Assembly (NCBI RefSeq): GCF_018143015.1
Contig: NC_054756.1
Coordinates: 23,911,440-23,975,439, forward strand
Source: Lytechinus variegatus
Lineage: Eukaryota > Echinodermata > Echinoidea > Temnopleuroida > Toxopneustidae
Length of the DNA: 64,000 nt
Direction of reading: 5' to 3'
Positions 1 to 10,886 of the stretch are shown piece after piece; the stretch's first letter is position 1, and each line of letters opens with the position of its first letter. The position numbers were made by a program, and so were the translations under genes. The notes under the pieces are model-generated. The model was given only the letters and a program-made list of their open reading frames with translations, ran no database searches and was not told the origin of the DNA.

Positions 1-429
1 CTATAACCCTACCTCTAATGTCCAAATTGTATATTTCGATCAGTTCAGCTCTTCAAATTGCCTCTTTTAGACAGATGATTAATATTCTTCAAATGGGAAA
101 CTGGTGGAACATCTATGTATAGCAACTAATGCTACTGTATAGGTGAGAATCAACGTTGCAAAATTAGATGGAGGTTTTAGACAGTTCGAGACTGTGATTC
201 AGCGGATGAATTGATATAATTGCCTCCTAACTGTCCGCTGGTTGTTGATTTTCGAATTTGGTATGGTTATTTGGATGCGGGTTGGCTGGTTTGACCGTGG
301 CATCAGTAAACCTTTTTATGTTTCTGGAGACAATATTGGTGGTCTGGAATAAAACGGGCATCGAGGCCCAATCACTATAGGCAGTTCCCTGGTCACAGCA
401 AGGAGCTACACAATAAACACTGCGGTTTA
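1..429 (-). other. R1 intron, segment left of the transposon
   Basis: This stretch aligns with R2 intron sequence around 13210-13510 (shared runs include CTGTCCGCTGGTTGTTGATTT and GGCAGTTCCCTGG-like words). It has no coding frame worth reporting and is the homologous intron between the two SRCR exons. Confidence 0.6.
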
Positions 430-432
430 TAC

Positions 433-454
433 AGCCCCTTTCACAATTGGCGCC
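433..454 (+). repeat. Left terminal inverted repeat of the Harbinger element
   Basis: This 22-bp repeat is the exact reverse complement of 3237-3258. It directly abuts the TAC target duplication at 430-432. Confidence 0.9.
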
Positions 455-862
455 AAACAGACTACAACGGCTTGCGACTCGAAATTTTTCCCGTTGTACG
501 ACTCGTTGTAGCCGTTGTACCACTTATTGTACGATCCAGATGCGACAAAATGGTCGCATCTCGGTCGGGAAAAAAAACCGTGCTGCTGCGATATTTTGAG
601 CGACTGACGCGATGAAAAATAATTGCACGACAGGCAGTACGAGTGTTGTGCGACTTTGCACGCACTCGTAAGACCCCGAACGAGTGTTGCACGAGTATTT
701 TCATGTCGTACGATGATGCATCCTGTCGTACGAGTCCGTTGTACCACCCTAAGACCTGTCTTGCCCCCTTTGCAACGTTGTACGATTTTTTTTCACCCCC
801 AATATAAGCTCGAGAACTCCTGAGCTTTCATCCCAAATGTCTGGACCATCCATACTGTAAAC

Positions 863-2164
863 ATGGCTGCTGCTCGACCAATAGCTCCTGGGAGGCTCTT
901 GCATTTGCTAAGTCTGAGAAGGCAAATCCAAAACGTTCAAGACAGACATGTCATATTGATGGCCTTACTCATCCGTAGACGTCAAAGACATGCAAGGCAA
1001 AGAAGAAGGTGGTGGGTCAAACCCTGGATTGAGAGACGTGTGCTGTTTGGACAGTATGATAATCTGATGACGGAGTTGCAGAGAGAATGTCAGGGTGACT
1101 TCCTGAACTACATGAGGATGCCACCAGAAACGTTCCTTGAACTGTTGCAGCGCATCACTCCGAGGATAGAGAAGTCCTATCGCTACCGGCAGCCACTGGA
1201 TCCTGGGCTCAAACTGGCCATCACCTTGAGATATCTTGCGACCGGCAACAGCTACAAAACCCTGCAGTATGCCTTCCGTGTTGCCCATAATACAATCTCT
1301 CTGTTTATACCAGAGGTGTGCCAGGCCATCATCAGTGAATACCAAGATGAAGTATTTTCCTGTCCAACTACCCCAGATGAATGGAGAGAAGTGGCCCGGA
1401 CTTACGCTGACAGATGGAACTTTGATCATGTCTGCGGAGCCTTGGACGGAAAACACGTGGCCATCAGAAATCCACCAGGCTCTGGTACGATCTACTACAA
1501 CTACAAGGGTTTCTACAGCCTCATCCTCTTGGCCCTAGTTGATGGCAATTACAAGTTCCTCTGGGCTGACGTTGGTAATCCCGGTTCATCATCGGATGCC
1601 CAGGTCTTCAACCACAGCCCGCTGAGACGTGGACTGGAGAATGGTACTCTTGGCCTGCCAGATCCAGAGCCCCTGCCAGATGATGACCGAGACACCCCTT
1701 ACTTCTTAATTGGGGACGACGCCTTCCCTCTCAGGACATGGATGCAGAAGCCGTACTCCAACCGTGAGCAGACCGACGAGGAGAGAATCTTCAACTACCG
1801 TCTCTCGAGGGCTCGCCGTGTGGTGGAGAACAGCTTTGGCATCCTTGCCCATCGCTGGAGATGCTTGTTGAGTACCCTACAGCTTGATCCAGAAAAAGCC
1901 AGGACAGTCATTATGGCCTGCATGTGCCTCCACAACCTAATGAGAGATCGTTTTCCTGGGCTTCAGAACATTGACGTTGACCATGAAGATGAGTTGGGCA
2001 ACCACATCCCTGGGGCATGGAGAAACGCAGCAGTTCTGCAGGATGTTGAACGAGTTGGCGGAGGCTACCAGGCAAACAAAGAGGGCAAGAAGCTGAGAAC
2101 TTACCTGAAGCACTACTACAACAGTCCAGTTGGAAGCCTGCCCTGGCAACAACACATGATATAG
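863..2164 (+). CDS. Harbinger (PIF) DDE transposase, HARBI1-like
   Basis: This uninterrupted 433-residue frame encodes a nuclease of the DDE_Tnp_4/HARBI1 type, which cuts and pastes the surrounding element in the nucleus. The acidic triad is visible: D195 in ALDGKH, D245 in SSSDAQVF and E322 in VVENSFG. The family landmarks GDDAFPL (about 274-280), HRWR (about 330-333) and CLHNLM also occur. The N-terminal 100 residues are Arg-rich and resemble the helix-turn-helix leader of the family (MPPETFLELL). The length is near the usual size of 350-450 residues. The ATG at 863 is the first in the frame and follows a stop-rich leader. AATAAA-like signals occur about 200 bp downstream. No stop or frameshift interrupts the frame and all catalytic residues remain, which with perfect termini suggests a young copy. 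Assignment to the superfamily is confident; activity is inferred. Confidence 0.95.
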   Translation: MAAARPIAPGRLLHLLSLRRQIQNVQDRHVILMALLIRRRQRHARQRRRWWVKPWIERRVLFGQYDNLMTELQRECQGDFLNYMRMPPETFLELLQRITPRIEKSYRYRQPLDPGLKLAITLRYLATGNSYKTLQYAFRVAHNTISLFIPEVCQAIISEYQDEVFSCPTTPDEWREVARTYADRWNFDHVCGALDGKHVAIRNPPGSGTIYYNYKGFYSLILLALVDGNYKFLWADVGNPGSSSDAQVFNHSPLRRGLENGTLGLPDPEPLPDDDRDTPYFLIGDDAFPLRTWMQKPYSNREQTDEERIFNYRLSRARRVVENSFGILAHRWRCLLSTLQLDPEKARTVIMACMCLHNLMRDRFPGLQNIDVDHEDELGNHIPGAWRNAAVLQDVERVGGGYQANKEGKKLRTYLKHYYNSPVGSLPWQQHMI

Positions 2165-3236
2165 ACTGCCACTTGGCGCACTACTTGGGATACAGCACAG
2201 ACTCTGCCATAAAAATGGCATGTAAACTTCGATCATGATTTTGTGGAATGAATCATTTCAAAGTAGAAATGAATGACCATGTCAACAGTTATTTTAAACA
2301 TACATTACTTTTACATCGAAAGGTAGTTTGAAATTTAAAAAGTTAACTCTCCTTAATAACATGTGTTTGAAATAAAATAATGAAGGAGAACATGTTTGAA
2401 AAAATGTGATTTATGAGAATAAAAAAGATGTACAGATATAACATATTTTCTTTTGTCATTAATCATGTTGTTTTAAACATGATATATATTTTTCAAAGAC
2501 ATTTTATTAACGATAATTAATTTTATTGACCATGTTAATGTTTAAAATAAAGTTTGAAATAAATGTTCCAAAATGGGTCAGTTGTAAATTAAATTGAGAG
2601 AGTTCATCAAGTAACAATAACAATCCAAACAAAAGTTCACTGTTCATTTTCTTTATTTGACATATCTGACAAGTTCAAATGGATGATGATTGATGTGACG
2701 GCGCTGTTGCTGCCTCCTTGATTTAGTGGAATGAATCATTTCAAAGAAGAAATGACTGATCATGTCAACATTTATTTTAAACAAAAATTTCTTTGACAAT
2801 GAAATGTTTGAAATAATAAAAGTTGATTCTCCTTTAATAGCATGTAGCAATGAAGAAAGTCGCATCGCGTGTCGTATTTATAGGCCAACACCTCGCGCGA
2901 CAGGTCGTGCGGTGTGTCGCACAATGGGTCGTAGCCTTGTACGATCGGTTGTAGTAGTCGTACAACGGGTCGCTAGGTCGCGCGACATATGGCGCTACAA
3001 AACGCATATGTCGTGCGACTTGGTCGCATCATCGTTCAACCGTTGCAGCCGTTGTACGACTGTTGCACCCGGAAACATGAAAATAATCGCACGATTACGT
3101 CTCACGACTGTTGTATCCTGGTGCAGTGGTCGTTCACCTCTCGTACGATTTTATATATTGCTTGCGACTCAAAGACAACACTTCTACAACAGGACGGAAA
3201 AAATATTTTCGAAAAAAAAAATTATCGCACGAGTGA

Positions 3237-3258
3237 GGCGCCAATTGTGAAAGGGGCT
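3237..3258 (-). repeat. Right terminal inverted repeat of the Harbinger element
   Basis: It matches the left terminus exactly in inverted orientation and is followed by TAC at 3259-3261. Confidence 0.9.
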
Positions 3259-3261
3259 TAC

Positions 3262-3682
3262 CGAGTCGTAGGTGCGCATGAACTTAGCCGCCACCGCATA
3301 GATCAGTGTTATTACTGCTCTGAACCGCGTTGGCGATGCGCTCTTCGCAGCGGTAAGGTGTGAAGTCCTCTATGAACCACCAGCTCCATGCACTAACAAC
3401 CTTTTCGGCCATATGTGATATCTACTAAAGAGTTGTGAAATCAAACACACATCTGTAGGGGAACCCCGATTATGTGTCCCCATGCACTCTTCCAGTCAGT
3501 TCGGGATAAGAGACCTACGGGTCATAGTGAGTCAATTCGCTTTTCGCTTCCCATGCATGGGTGACGCCAAAACAGTAAATTTACATTTTTTTGTTCGATT
3601 AAGAATATAAAGTAACTACTTTAGAAAGGTACATGTATGTAAGAGCATTTTATGAGAGATATGTTAAATGGTATGTATTTAC
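3262..3682 (-). other. R1 intron, segment right of the transposon
   Basis: It aligns with 13515-13840 in R2 and, in pieces, with 24715-24835 and 26413-26575 in R3. Shared words include GTTGGCGATGCGCTCTTC and CCCATGCAT-GGTGACGCCAAA. This is conserved intron, not a dispersed repeat, because each copy sits between or beside SRCR exons. Confidence 0.6.
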
Positions 3683-3895
3683 TTCCGTTACAATCCAGCC
3701 CTATGGCAGGTGTTGAATTCTCTCCATAAGGTGTGATCTTCAATGCTAGGCTTGCTCCTGTGAATCCCAACTGTCTGCAGATGACAATGACGTCATTGAT
3801 GTCAAGATTCATTCCACATGTCGTCTCCCAATCACCGCCAAGTTGCTTGATCTCTACTGTACCTTTATTAGATGGACCACCAACCAGTTGTACAT
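3683..3895 (-). CDS. R1 exon: first part of SRCR domain
   Basis: The exon is 213 bp, phase 1 on both sides, with an AG acceptor after a pyrimidine-rich stretch and a GTAAAT donor. It encodes the SRCR hallmark start VQLVGGPSNKGTVE, then W-E-T-T-C-G, then V-I-V-I-C-R-Q-L-G-F and a G-L-D-C-N-G end. SRCR domains are extracellular, disulfide-bonded ligand-binding modules of about 100 residues. The cysteines in C-G-M and C-R-Q-L-G are the expected first pair. The rest of the domain should come from a separate exon as in R3. Confidence 0.8.
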
Positions 3896-4459
3896 CTATC
3901 AAGAAAGGACAACGCGCGTAAATGAATATGAATCTAGCAGTGTTCAAACTCTGCGGCTAGGATTAGTTTTTTTTTAATGCAAAAAAAAAAACTTCTTCCA
4001 GGTTCAACTATCATCCCTATCACCCGATTCTCTACACACATTAGACTATTAGATTTTTGTAGAAAAACACAGAAACTGATCATTATTGCGAGTTTTACCT
4101 TTATATGGATTTCGATTGAGAGATGGATTTATATATTGTGGTTATCTAGGTTATGATATGTCTTTCTTTTCAGTGCGTGTAAACTAATTCTTTCATTTAT
4201 TCAAAGTACTTTTCAAGATCCCTCAAATCAATATGGCAGACGGACACCAACTCGTCAAGCAAAATTACGGCGATCTACATCTTTTACATACATCGTACCA
4301 TGTAATTAACGGTGCCCTAAGTAATTAAACATCTATAAAACTCACGATACAGACGATAGTGTGGTAAGATTTACCTGTTATGTCGCATTTGACCATATGA
4401 TTACCATACTGCACCAGAAGAGTTATTAGGAACCCAAAGTTGATCCAATACCAATCCAT
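3683..4459 (-). CDS. R1: SRCR receptor paralog, 5' part only (signal and first SRCR exons)
   Basis: This is the leftmost of four minus-strand paralogs. Coding exons are 4375-4459 (signal peptide) and 3683-3895 (first part of the SRCR domain), both ending in phase 1. The remaining exons would lie left of position 1, because 1-3682 is intron holding a Harbinger transposon. The reading frame is intact in both exons and close in sequence to R3. By homology the product should be a type I membrane receptor with SRCR, WSC, stalk, transmembrane and signalling-tail modules, but that part is not seen here. Whether the 2.8 kb intronic insertion disturbs splicing cannot be told from sequence. Confidence 0.7.
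4375..4459 (-). CDS. R1 exon: signal peptide
   Basis: Starting at ATG 4459-4457, the exon encodes MDWYWINFGFLITLLVQ and about 11 more residues. This is a short polar start followed by a hydrophobic core, as in a secretory signal. It ends at a GTAAAT donor in phase 1. Upstream lies a conserved acceptor-like CTGCAG followed by ATTCATGG (about 4476-4492), also present in R3, which suggests an intron in the 5' untranslated region. The start was chosen because the R3 ATG aligns to it. Confidence 0.65.
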
Positions 4460-4492
4460 CTCTAAATCATATACAATCAGCCATGAATCTGC

Positions 4493-6009
4493 AGATAAAT
4501 TGAAATTTGGGGAGAATACCAAAGAAATAACTTGTACAATGATGCCTGGACGTTCTGAGCAGAAAGGTATAAATATAATTTAGTCACAAACCATTTATCA
4601 ATGGTTCCTCTCCAATCGTTTGCCCGATCAGAATATTCCAAGCTCAGTAAACTTCCATGATTAATGTCCCGAAAAGTCTAATACTGTTTTAATCCCAATT
4701 ATACTCCTACATGTAAAAAGAAAAGGAAATTATATATTTCTTTGAACCAAAGTTTTGTTCGATATTCTGGAACAATTGTGAAAATAAAGAACAACACCTA
4801 CAGAGGCAGACCCCCCCCCCCCTTTCAATGTCTGCGAGCACACTCCTTAGATCTAGATTTAAAAAAAATGATGTCTAGGGATCTAATGATCATTGGAGAG
4901 AATATTCTGATTATCGGAATAGACCTATAGCGTTTCAATAGAGCTTACTTATTAAACAAAAACCTTAAAAATACAACCTTGTAGTTTCTCTCAATTAACC
5001 ATGTGATGACTATGTTGTTCCTTTTGTTTTCCTTCTCAATGTCCCACCCAACCCTCCTCCCCCCCCCCCCGTTTCGATCTAATAAAAGTGGATATTTGCA
5101 TAGGAAAATGATATCAAAATATACGTACAATTTTGAGGAATTGGACAAACAATAAAAGAATGTTGTGATGTAAGGAAGGAACAACTTTTTTATTTGATCC
5201 AATTAAAAATGACATAAGGGTGATTTTTAGCGAAAGCTTTGCGCTGAATGAATCTTTGGGTAAAGACAAAATAGAATAATCATGTTCACTTCATTATTAC
5301 TATATTATGAGATTACCATAGTCTTTATCTCGTAAAAATTATTGTTTGATTCTTATGAAACTTTTATGATAATTCACTTCTCATTTTTTCCACTCGCACA
5401 TAAATCAATTAAAGCCCAAACCTCAATTCTCCTTTAGGTAAATTGAAAGATGAAATTGAATTGAAAACAAATAAAATCTAATAAAATAAAAAAAAATACA
5501 ATGAAATGAAATGAAATACGATGAAATAAAATGGAATGAAATGGAATAAATTAAACAAGAAAAATTAATATATTATATTAGGGGAAAAAGACAAATCAAA
5601 ATATCAGAGAGGCGAAGGTCATTTGAAGGTCATTTCAATATTTGACGAACAATATAGGTTAAACGAATAAACGTGGTAGAGGTAAGGTGCAAAATATAGC
5701 CTAGGAAGTCAAGATAATTAAATTCACAATTAAGGGTGAGTTGTCTTTATTACTTGTCACTTCTCAATCTCCAATTTAGAATGATTGATCATGTTTCTGA
5801 AACAGCCAAAAATATTTAGATGCTTGTTCGATTTTATTTCCAGTATTTCGTGGTTTTCACCTTAAAATTTTGAACAGGTCCTACCAATCGTGTTATTTTT
5901 CCTATACACCTGTACAGATATAAACAATTATATTGTTTTGATGACAACGATAATTTGTTTTTATCGTCTTACTCTAAAATGACAAACGAAATAGTGAAAA
6001 TATAATTAC
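4493..6009 (-). other. Probable 5' untranslated intron of R1
   Basis: No coding exon was recognised. The stretch holds C-runs at about 4810 and 5060 and a low-complexity AAATGA-rich patch at 5455-5560. It lies between the R1 signal exon and the conserved upstream block. Confidence 0.4.
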
Positions 6010-6570
6010 CATAATTTTCGATGAGTTCTCAAGGGTATTTTGGCTCGATCCACTCAATCATGTGAATAGTTAGGAGCTGAATAATAATCAGCTTATAATA
6101 AAACCACAGTATTATGTATGATGACAAATAGTGCTATCACAGTTGCCTGTCAGAATAATCATGATAATGTGCAGCACTGTGTTTACGAATACTTTGACAT
6201 GCAGGTTCACAAGTGATGACGAACCTTCAGGAATTCCCCTATTTTACCCGTAAAGAATATGGGACAGGACCTGGTTTCACAAAATGACAACCACAACTGA
6301 GAGTGGGAAACTGTAGCTTCGAAGGTATGCTGTACCAATCAAATTTTAAATGTTACATACTTTTAGCTGCTATTGCACCGTTTGCAGGAATCACATTTCG
6401 GGAAACGTGGCTGAAAACACTATTTATTCTGACACTCCTTTTTTCTCACAAAGGAACAGTCTTTTGTTTGCTTTCTATTGAGTCTGCTCTTGATTACCGA
6501 TCAAATATCTGAATAATAGGCAAACATAATTATTTTCAGAGTCAAGTTCCTCTTTGACGGAGACGCATTT
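6010..6570 (-). promoter_or_regulatory. Conserved upstream block of R1 (possible untranslated first exon and promoter)
   Basis: This block is homologous to 13926-14500 (R2) and 40232-40850 (R3). All three have a splice-donor-like GTAATT or GTAAAT at the same aligned place (here at 6004-6009, minus strand), followed by the shared intron start ATTTTCATTATTTCG or a close match. Position 1.5 kb upstream of the R1 start codon and conservation between paralogs suggest a promoter plus untranslated first exon. A TATA-like word seen in R2 is degenerate here. The role is inferred. Confidence 0.3.
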
Positions 6571-6639
6571 ATAATGTGCTTAGCCTATTTATAGAATGTC
6601 TGAAAATCCAATTAAAAATCTATTACCCTACCTCCCCCC

Positions 6640-6830
6640 CCCCCCAACTCTTTCTCTCAGTCAAACACACACTGCTTTCTTTCCCTCTCTGTCTGCCTAT
6701 TTCTCTCTCTCTCTCGTCTAATTTTGACCATTTATCTATCACACATATACACATACACCCAATCCATGCACACATACACAAATAGTATTTATTCACACCA
6801 CAATCCCTCGTCTTCTCTCTCTCCCTCTCC
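6640..6830. repeat. Low-complexity C-run and CT/CA-rich stretch
   Basis: The sequence has a C-run at 6635-6645, then TCTCTC and ACACATACAC simple repeats. It does not support a gene. Confidence 0.6.
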
Positions 6831-6954
6831 ATTTCATATGCATTTTACACATTCTAATCTTATTTTAAATTGATTCAAGTTTTAAAGGGCAACTTCAAAT
6901 ATAAAAACTTTTTTTTATTACGTTTAAAAAACAGACTTGCGATTTATATTTGTA

Positions 6955-7248
6955 ATAATAATAATAATTATACTTGCTTATATAGCGCCTAACACTTACT
7001 TTGTCAGAAGTCTCTAAGCACTCTACAGTATATGCAGCATAATTACCCTGGCTTTAGCAGTGCAGCTTTTACGTGCGCTGCGTTTCAAGGAATAAATTCC
7101 TGCCAGGTACCCATTTGCCTCACCGGGGTTGAGTGCAGCACATTGTGGATCAATTTCTTGCTGAAGGAAATTACGCCATGGTTGGGATTCGAACCCCCGA
7201 CCCTCTGTTCCAGAGTCCGGCCACAACGCTCCACTTGTATTCTTGTTT
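6955..7248 (-). mobile_element. tRNA-derived SINE
   Basis: Read on the minus strand, the head contains the internal RNA polymerase III promoter B-box GGTTCGAATCCC (about 7184-7195). Upstream of it is an A-box-like AGTGGAGCGTTGTGGCC. The body is about 200 bp, and the tail reads GTTAGGCGCTATATAAGC followed by ATT repeats (6955-6975). This order is typical of a tRNA-derived SINE copied by LINE machinery. It lies in the spacer between R2 and R1. No target duplication was identified. Confidence 0.65.
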
Positions 7249-8472
7249 ATTCACGATGAAATATTTCAACCTCAAGATAATAGCTTATAAGAAGATTTTT
7301 TTTCATTTATTCGCATTAATTTTGCAATACAGTCACAAGGAAAGCAGAGTCTAATAAAATAAACGAATAATATAGTGTTCAATTTGCAATAACTGAAATT
7401 GCAAACATTTCTATCTAGCTAATTTTATTATTCGATTTTAAATTCATTAATTTCTTTCGAAGAAAAAAATACTTAAAGTATTGTTTCGTCAGATGTTGAC
7501 ATTGGACTAATGGATGAAACCAAATATGGGTCCCCCCCCCCCTTCCCCCTCTCTCTCTCTCCCTCTCTGTCATACTCTTTATTCTTGGCAGTATGTGTAA
7601 ATTGGTTGTTATCAGAAATAGCATAATTCATCCCAGGACAAATGGTCAATCCTCATTTGCAAGGTTGAAAGATGACTAAGGATATACTAGTATGTATGAT
7701 ATTTAAGTATTATGATATAAACAATAAATCATAATTACATGCCATGAAATTTTAGCAGTTAAATGAATCTGGAATAATGGATTGAAAATCGCAATTTGTG
7801 TATACACCATCAAAATCAGAATAAATCATAGGGATCCTTGTCTATCTAAGTTCAAGTTTGTTGAAACGAATCAAAACAAGAGACATATTACATACATGTA
7901 ATTTAACATGAAATGAGAATACATGATTGGTTTGGGACCAGATAGAAGCAGAGCTTATGAGAGGGGCCCCATATACAGAACATTACAGCAAGAATGAAAT
8001 AAAAAATATATACAATAATAATATATACAAAAATACACACACACCCACACACATATACACACGCACCCATATGGTTTGTCAAGATTCAATTAAAGACACT
8101 TTATAATCTTTCTAATAAATATTTTTTGACATATTTTTTTGTAATATGGGCAGTGTTGGACTGGATCTAAACTTTGTATATGATAACCATAAGAGTTGTC
8201 AGCTACATTTCAACACGACCATTGGTCAAGGCTCCCCGAGTCAAATGTTTGCTATATTTAATAAGTGGTCAGAGAAGTAAATATAATAGGCTTTCCTTAA
8301 TACTTACACATAAACTCTTGTTTCTCTTTATAATAATAAATGGGGTATGTATGGCGGTACATACACCGCACACACGCGTGTGTATACTGTATGGGCGTAT
8401 TCAGTTGTGTGGGGGAGGGTGTATGTGCGTATGGGGGTTGTGTGTGTGGGAGGATGTGTGTGTATTCCTTCC
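7249..8472. other. Spacer between R2 and R1
   Basis: It contains a C-run and CT repeat near 7530-7570, a CA-rich tract at 8035-8070 and a GT/GGGT-rich tract at 8380-8465. No gene was recognised. The 8473-side end would be the 3' untranslated region of R2 if that gene is transcribed. Confidence 0.4.
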
Positions 8473-8710
8473 TTAGATCATATAGGAGTGGTGTGGTGCA
8501 CTGGTGTCGTCAGGATCCAATACATTGGCACGTTTATGTTCATATATCTGAGACGAGTAGTGAACATCGCCATCAGATGTTGCCAATGGATCCGATTTCA
8601 TGACATCCTGAATATCGTGGTAAAAACCTGTGTCTTTTTCAGGCGAACTTGACGACCTCGCCAAATCTACATGTTATGTCTTCTGATCCTTGTTGGAGTC
8701 TTTCATCATC
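8473..8710 (-). pseudogene. R2 tail exon with in-frame stop
   Basis: After the acceptor at 8711 the frame reads R-M-M-K-D-S-N-K-D-Q-K-T and then TAA at 8674-8676. The same frame continues open for 66 codons, including SSSSPEKDTGFYHDIQDV, S-Q-I-Y-E-H-K and a final HHSYMI before the next stop (8473-8475). The Tyr-containing, acidic and Ser-rich composition looks like a receptor tail, so the TAA is more likely a recent nonsense change or an assembly error than the native end. Other acceptors inspected do not restore this frame. Confidence 0.5.
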
Positions 8711-9045
8711 CTATAGAGTACAAAATTTAAGACAAAAATAAGAATATAATACTTTAGACTAATGGCGTATTACTTTTTTAATGCTAAGATGCCATTTCCT
8801 GGTATACAAGGCTCTATGTATTCTAGAGATTCGGTTCTTTCAATACTTGGACATGCACTTACTACAATTATGGTAATTGCTGGGTTGCGATGATCGTGCT
8901 TCTCTTGACCATAATATTCTTTCTGCTAACCTTGATACATTAGGTCGGGTGTTTGTATTCAAATTTTATTTATGAATTTAATTGTTTTCCCAGGCCATGT
9001 TTATTTATTCAAATTGCAAAACCTTTCACAAGAAATGGGACTTAC

Positions 9046-9136
9046 CTCCGAATTCGAATGATGTATATTACCAAGGCAATGATGAGTACAATAAGGATAA
9101 TAATGACAACACCTTCGCCAAGTCCGACACCTAGAC
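9046..9136 (-). CDS. R2 exon: transmembrane helix
   Basis: The 91-bp exon has an ACAG acceptor and a GTAAGT donor, entering in phase 1 and leaving in phase 2, as in R3 and R4. It encodes a Gly-rich lead (LGVGLGEG) and a strongly hydrophobic helix VVIIILIVLIIALVIYII followed by basic R-I-R. That order predicts a single-pass protein with its N-terminus outside. Confidence 0.75.
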
Positions 9137-9332
9137 CTGTAGCGATCAAATTGGACATGCATACATCAGAAAGGTTATCGCTTGTACATTAAAAAAATAT
9201 ATGAATTAGTGCAATGTCATTTTCTATCTGTTGTTACTATTGTTTAATTATGAGTTGCTTGAGACTTTTTGATCTCCACGATGCGAACGGATTCAAGAAT
9301 AGAGAACATGTATTGTTAAATGTCCTGCATGA

Positions 9333-9512
9333 CAATGAACAGCCAAGGGGTCTTTGTCGAAAATGAGGAATCAAAACAGCAGTTTCGTCGTGGCCTCTGG
9401 ACAACCGACAGATTTGTAATTTTTCATCAGCTCGAAAACTAAGGATGAAACTTCTGTTCCGGTTCACCAATTTTCGACAAAGACCTCCAAGCTGTTCATT
9501 GTCATTTGTTGG
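9333..9512. mobile_element. Small foldback element in an R2 intron
   Basis: Arms of about 55 bp (9333-9388 and 9457-9512) are inverted copies, beginning CAATGAACAG and ending CTGTTCATTG, and both contain TTTTCGACAAAGACC or its complement. It lies between the stalk and transmembrane exons. The family is not identified. Confidence 0.6.
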
Positions 9513-9784
9513 AACAACTGTGTTCTTGATTTGGTCGTGCATTCTGGATGCGAAACTGCCTGTTATGATCTCATTGCACCCGATTGTGTTATTTTTATAT
9601 TCTTCTCCTTACTGGTCCCCAAAGAGTCTGTATATGACTACAAACATTCTAAATCCGTCTCAATCGGCCACAAAACACATTCAATATCTTTTATTTTTAT
9701 TTGGTGTGAAATCATTCAAATTAGCAAAGAGTGACATACAGTATCCAATCTCAGAAAGTTTAATATTTAATTGTCGATAATTAC

Positions 9785-9991
9785 AAGAACTGTGACTATT
9801 TCGCCGGAGCGTGGAGAAGAAGGTTGTGGCGATTGGTGATGACGTAAGATTATCCCTTGTACTATGAGCACTGGTCATCTCAGAACTTGGCTGACTGGTC
9901 ATCGGTTTCTTTTGGGTGCTTATATCTTGTATCTCCTCAGTCGACCGGGTTGAGGAAATAGTAGATGTGGTTTCACTGATCTGGACGTGAA
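9785..9991 (-). CDS. R2 exon: Ser/Thr-rich stalk
   Basis: The 207-bp exon, phase 1 on both sides, encodes about 69 residues rich in Ser and Thr (for example SETTSTISSTRSTEE and MTSQPSSEMTSAHST). This is the composition of an O-glycosylated spacer holding the ectodomain off the membrane. It replaces the two stalk exons of R3 and R4. The donor chosen is GTAATT at 9784; GTTCTT seven bases earlier keeps the same phase. Confidence 0.6.
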
Positions 9992-10166
9992 CTATTGGTA
10001 AAGGAAATTGTAGAGCCTTATTTCCATAGGTTAGAGAACTTTCATGTACAGGTTAGATCCATTTCAGTGTTATATAGGTCATGGAACTTTCTATAAACAA
10101 GTTGGAATGTTAGATGCGATTTAATTCATCTGCTCAGTCTTTGTAAATTTCACTAGTTATTAGGGT

Positions 10167-10303
10167 CAGCTGGGTGCAACAGTTATTCTACTTATATTGA
10201 ACTATTTTGTACTTTGTATTTTGCTAGAAAAGAGGAGTTATTTATGAAAAATATTCTAATACATGTCAGAAATCTGACTAGACATATCAGTTGCACCCAG
10301 CTG
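10167..10303. mobile_element. Short terminal-inverted-repeat element in an R2 intron
   Basis: CAGCTGGGTGCAAC at 10167 is mirrored by GTTGCACCCAGCTG ending at 10303. The CAG start would fit a hAT-type nonautonomous element, but no matching 8-bp target duplication is evident. Confidence 0.45.
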
Positions 10304-10886
10304 GCTACTGGTCTAGTTAGGTCAATTTGACTTATTTGCTTTAATAGTGTTCATTATGATTGCCATCACCTCCATCGCCATCATTCTCTATGACCTCTCT
10401 TTTTTCATCAACATTTATAAATTTATTTCCATTCAACTCAATATACTCTTTTATCATTATCTGCATATTGTTTAAGGATACCTTTTGGTTGTATTTTCAA
10501 AAGTCTTATCAGGATAAGATTTATTTACTGTATAGCACCCCCGGGGTATGAGAGTGTAACAAAATAATAGTGTTTTATATGAATAAAATATATGAATGCG
10601 TAACATCGCAGATCTTCATAAATCCTGGCCGTTTATGGCCCTTTAACTACCCTACTATGAGTATAAATAAGTTTATTCTCTCCTACTCTTAAGATATTTC
10701 ATTGTCTGTTTCATCTTTTTTTCATACTGAAACTATATGTATAACATATTGTGCAAAGTTTGTATCATTCATGAATGCAGAGGAAATAAAAACAAAGTAA
10801 TTATTCACTAGAGTGTTATCCCATGTCAGCTAGGACTCGATACATCATTGTCTCTAGGAAATGATGGTTTTAAGATCGGAACTCAC

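Larger units (their letters stand above)
433..3258 (+). mobile_element. Harbinger/PIF DNA transposon, apparently intact
   Basis: The element has perfect terminal inverted repeats of 22 bp, beginning AGCCCCTTTCACAATTGG on the left (433-454) and its reverse complement on the right (3237-3258). It is flanked by the 3-bp target duplication TAC (430-432 and 3259-3261). A 3-bp duplication and one DDE transposase gene (863-2164) fit the Harbinger superfamily. The ends (490-800 and 2870-3200) are dense in motifs such as GTTGTACGA and TCGTGCGAC, possible transposase binding sites. About 135 bp after the transposase gene (2243-2380) recurs as a direct copy at 2726-2860. The element lies in the R1 intron between the two SRCR exons. 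The R2 copy of this intron lacks it (near 13513), so insertion followed the gene duplication. No Myb-like second protein was found, so full mobility may need a partner supplied elsewhere. Confidence 0.92.

Noticed and set aside
965-1456. 163-codon open frame antisense to the transposase
   Set aside because: It is the shadow of the transposase gene and has no recognisable domain.
7150-7248. Possible tRNA gene because of a B-box
   Set aside because: No cloverleaf fits, and the downstream body and ATT tail show a SINE.
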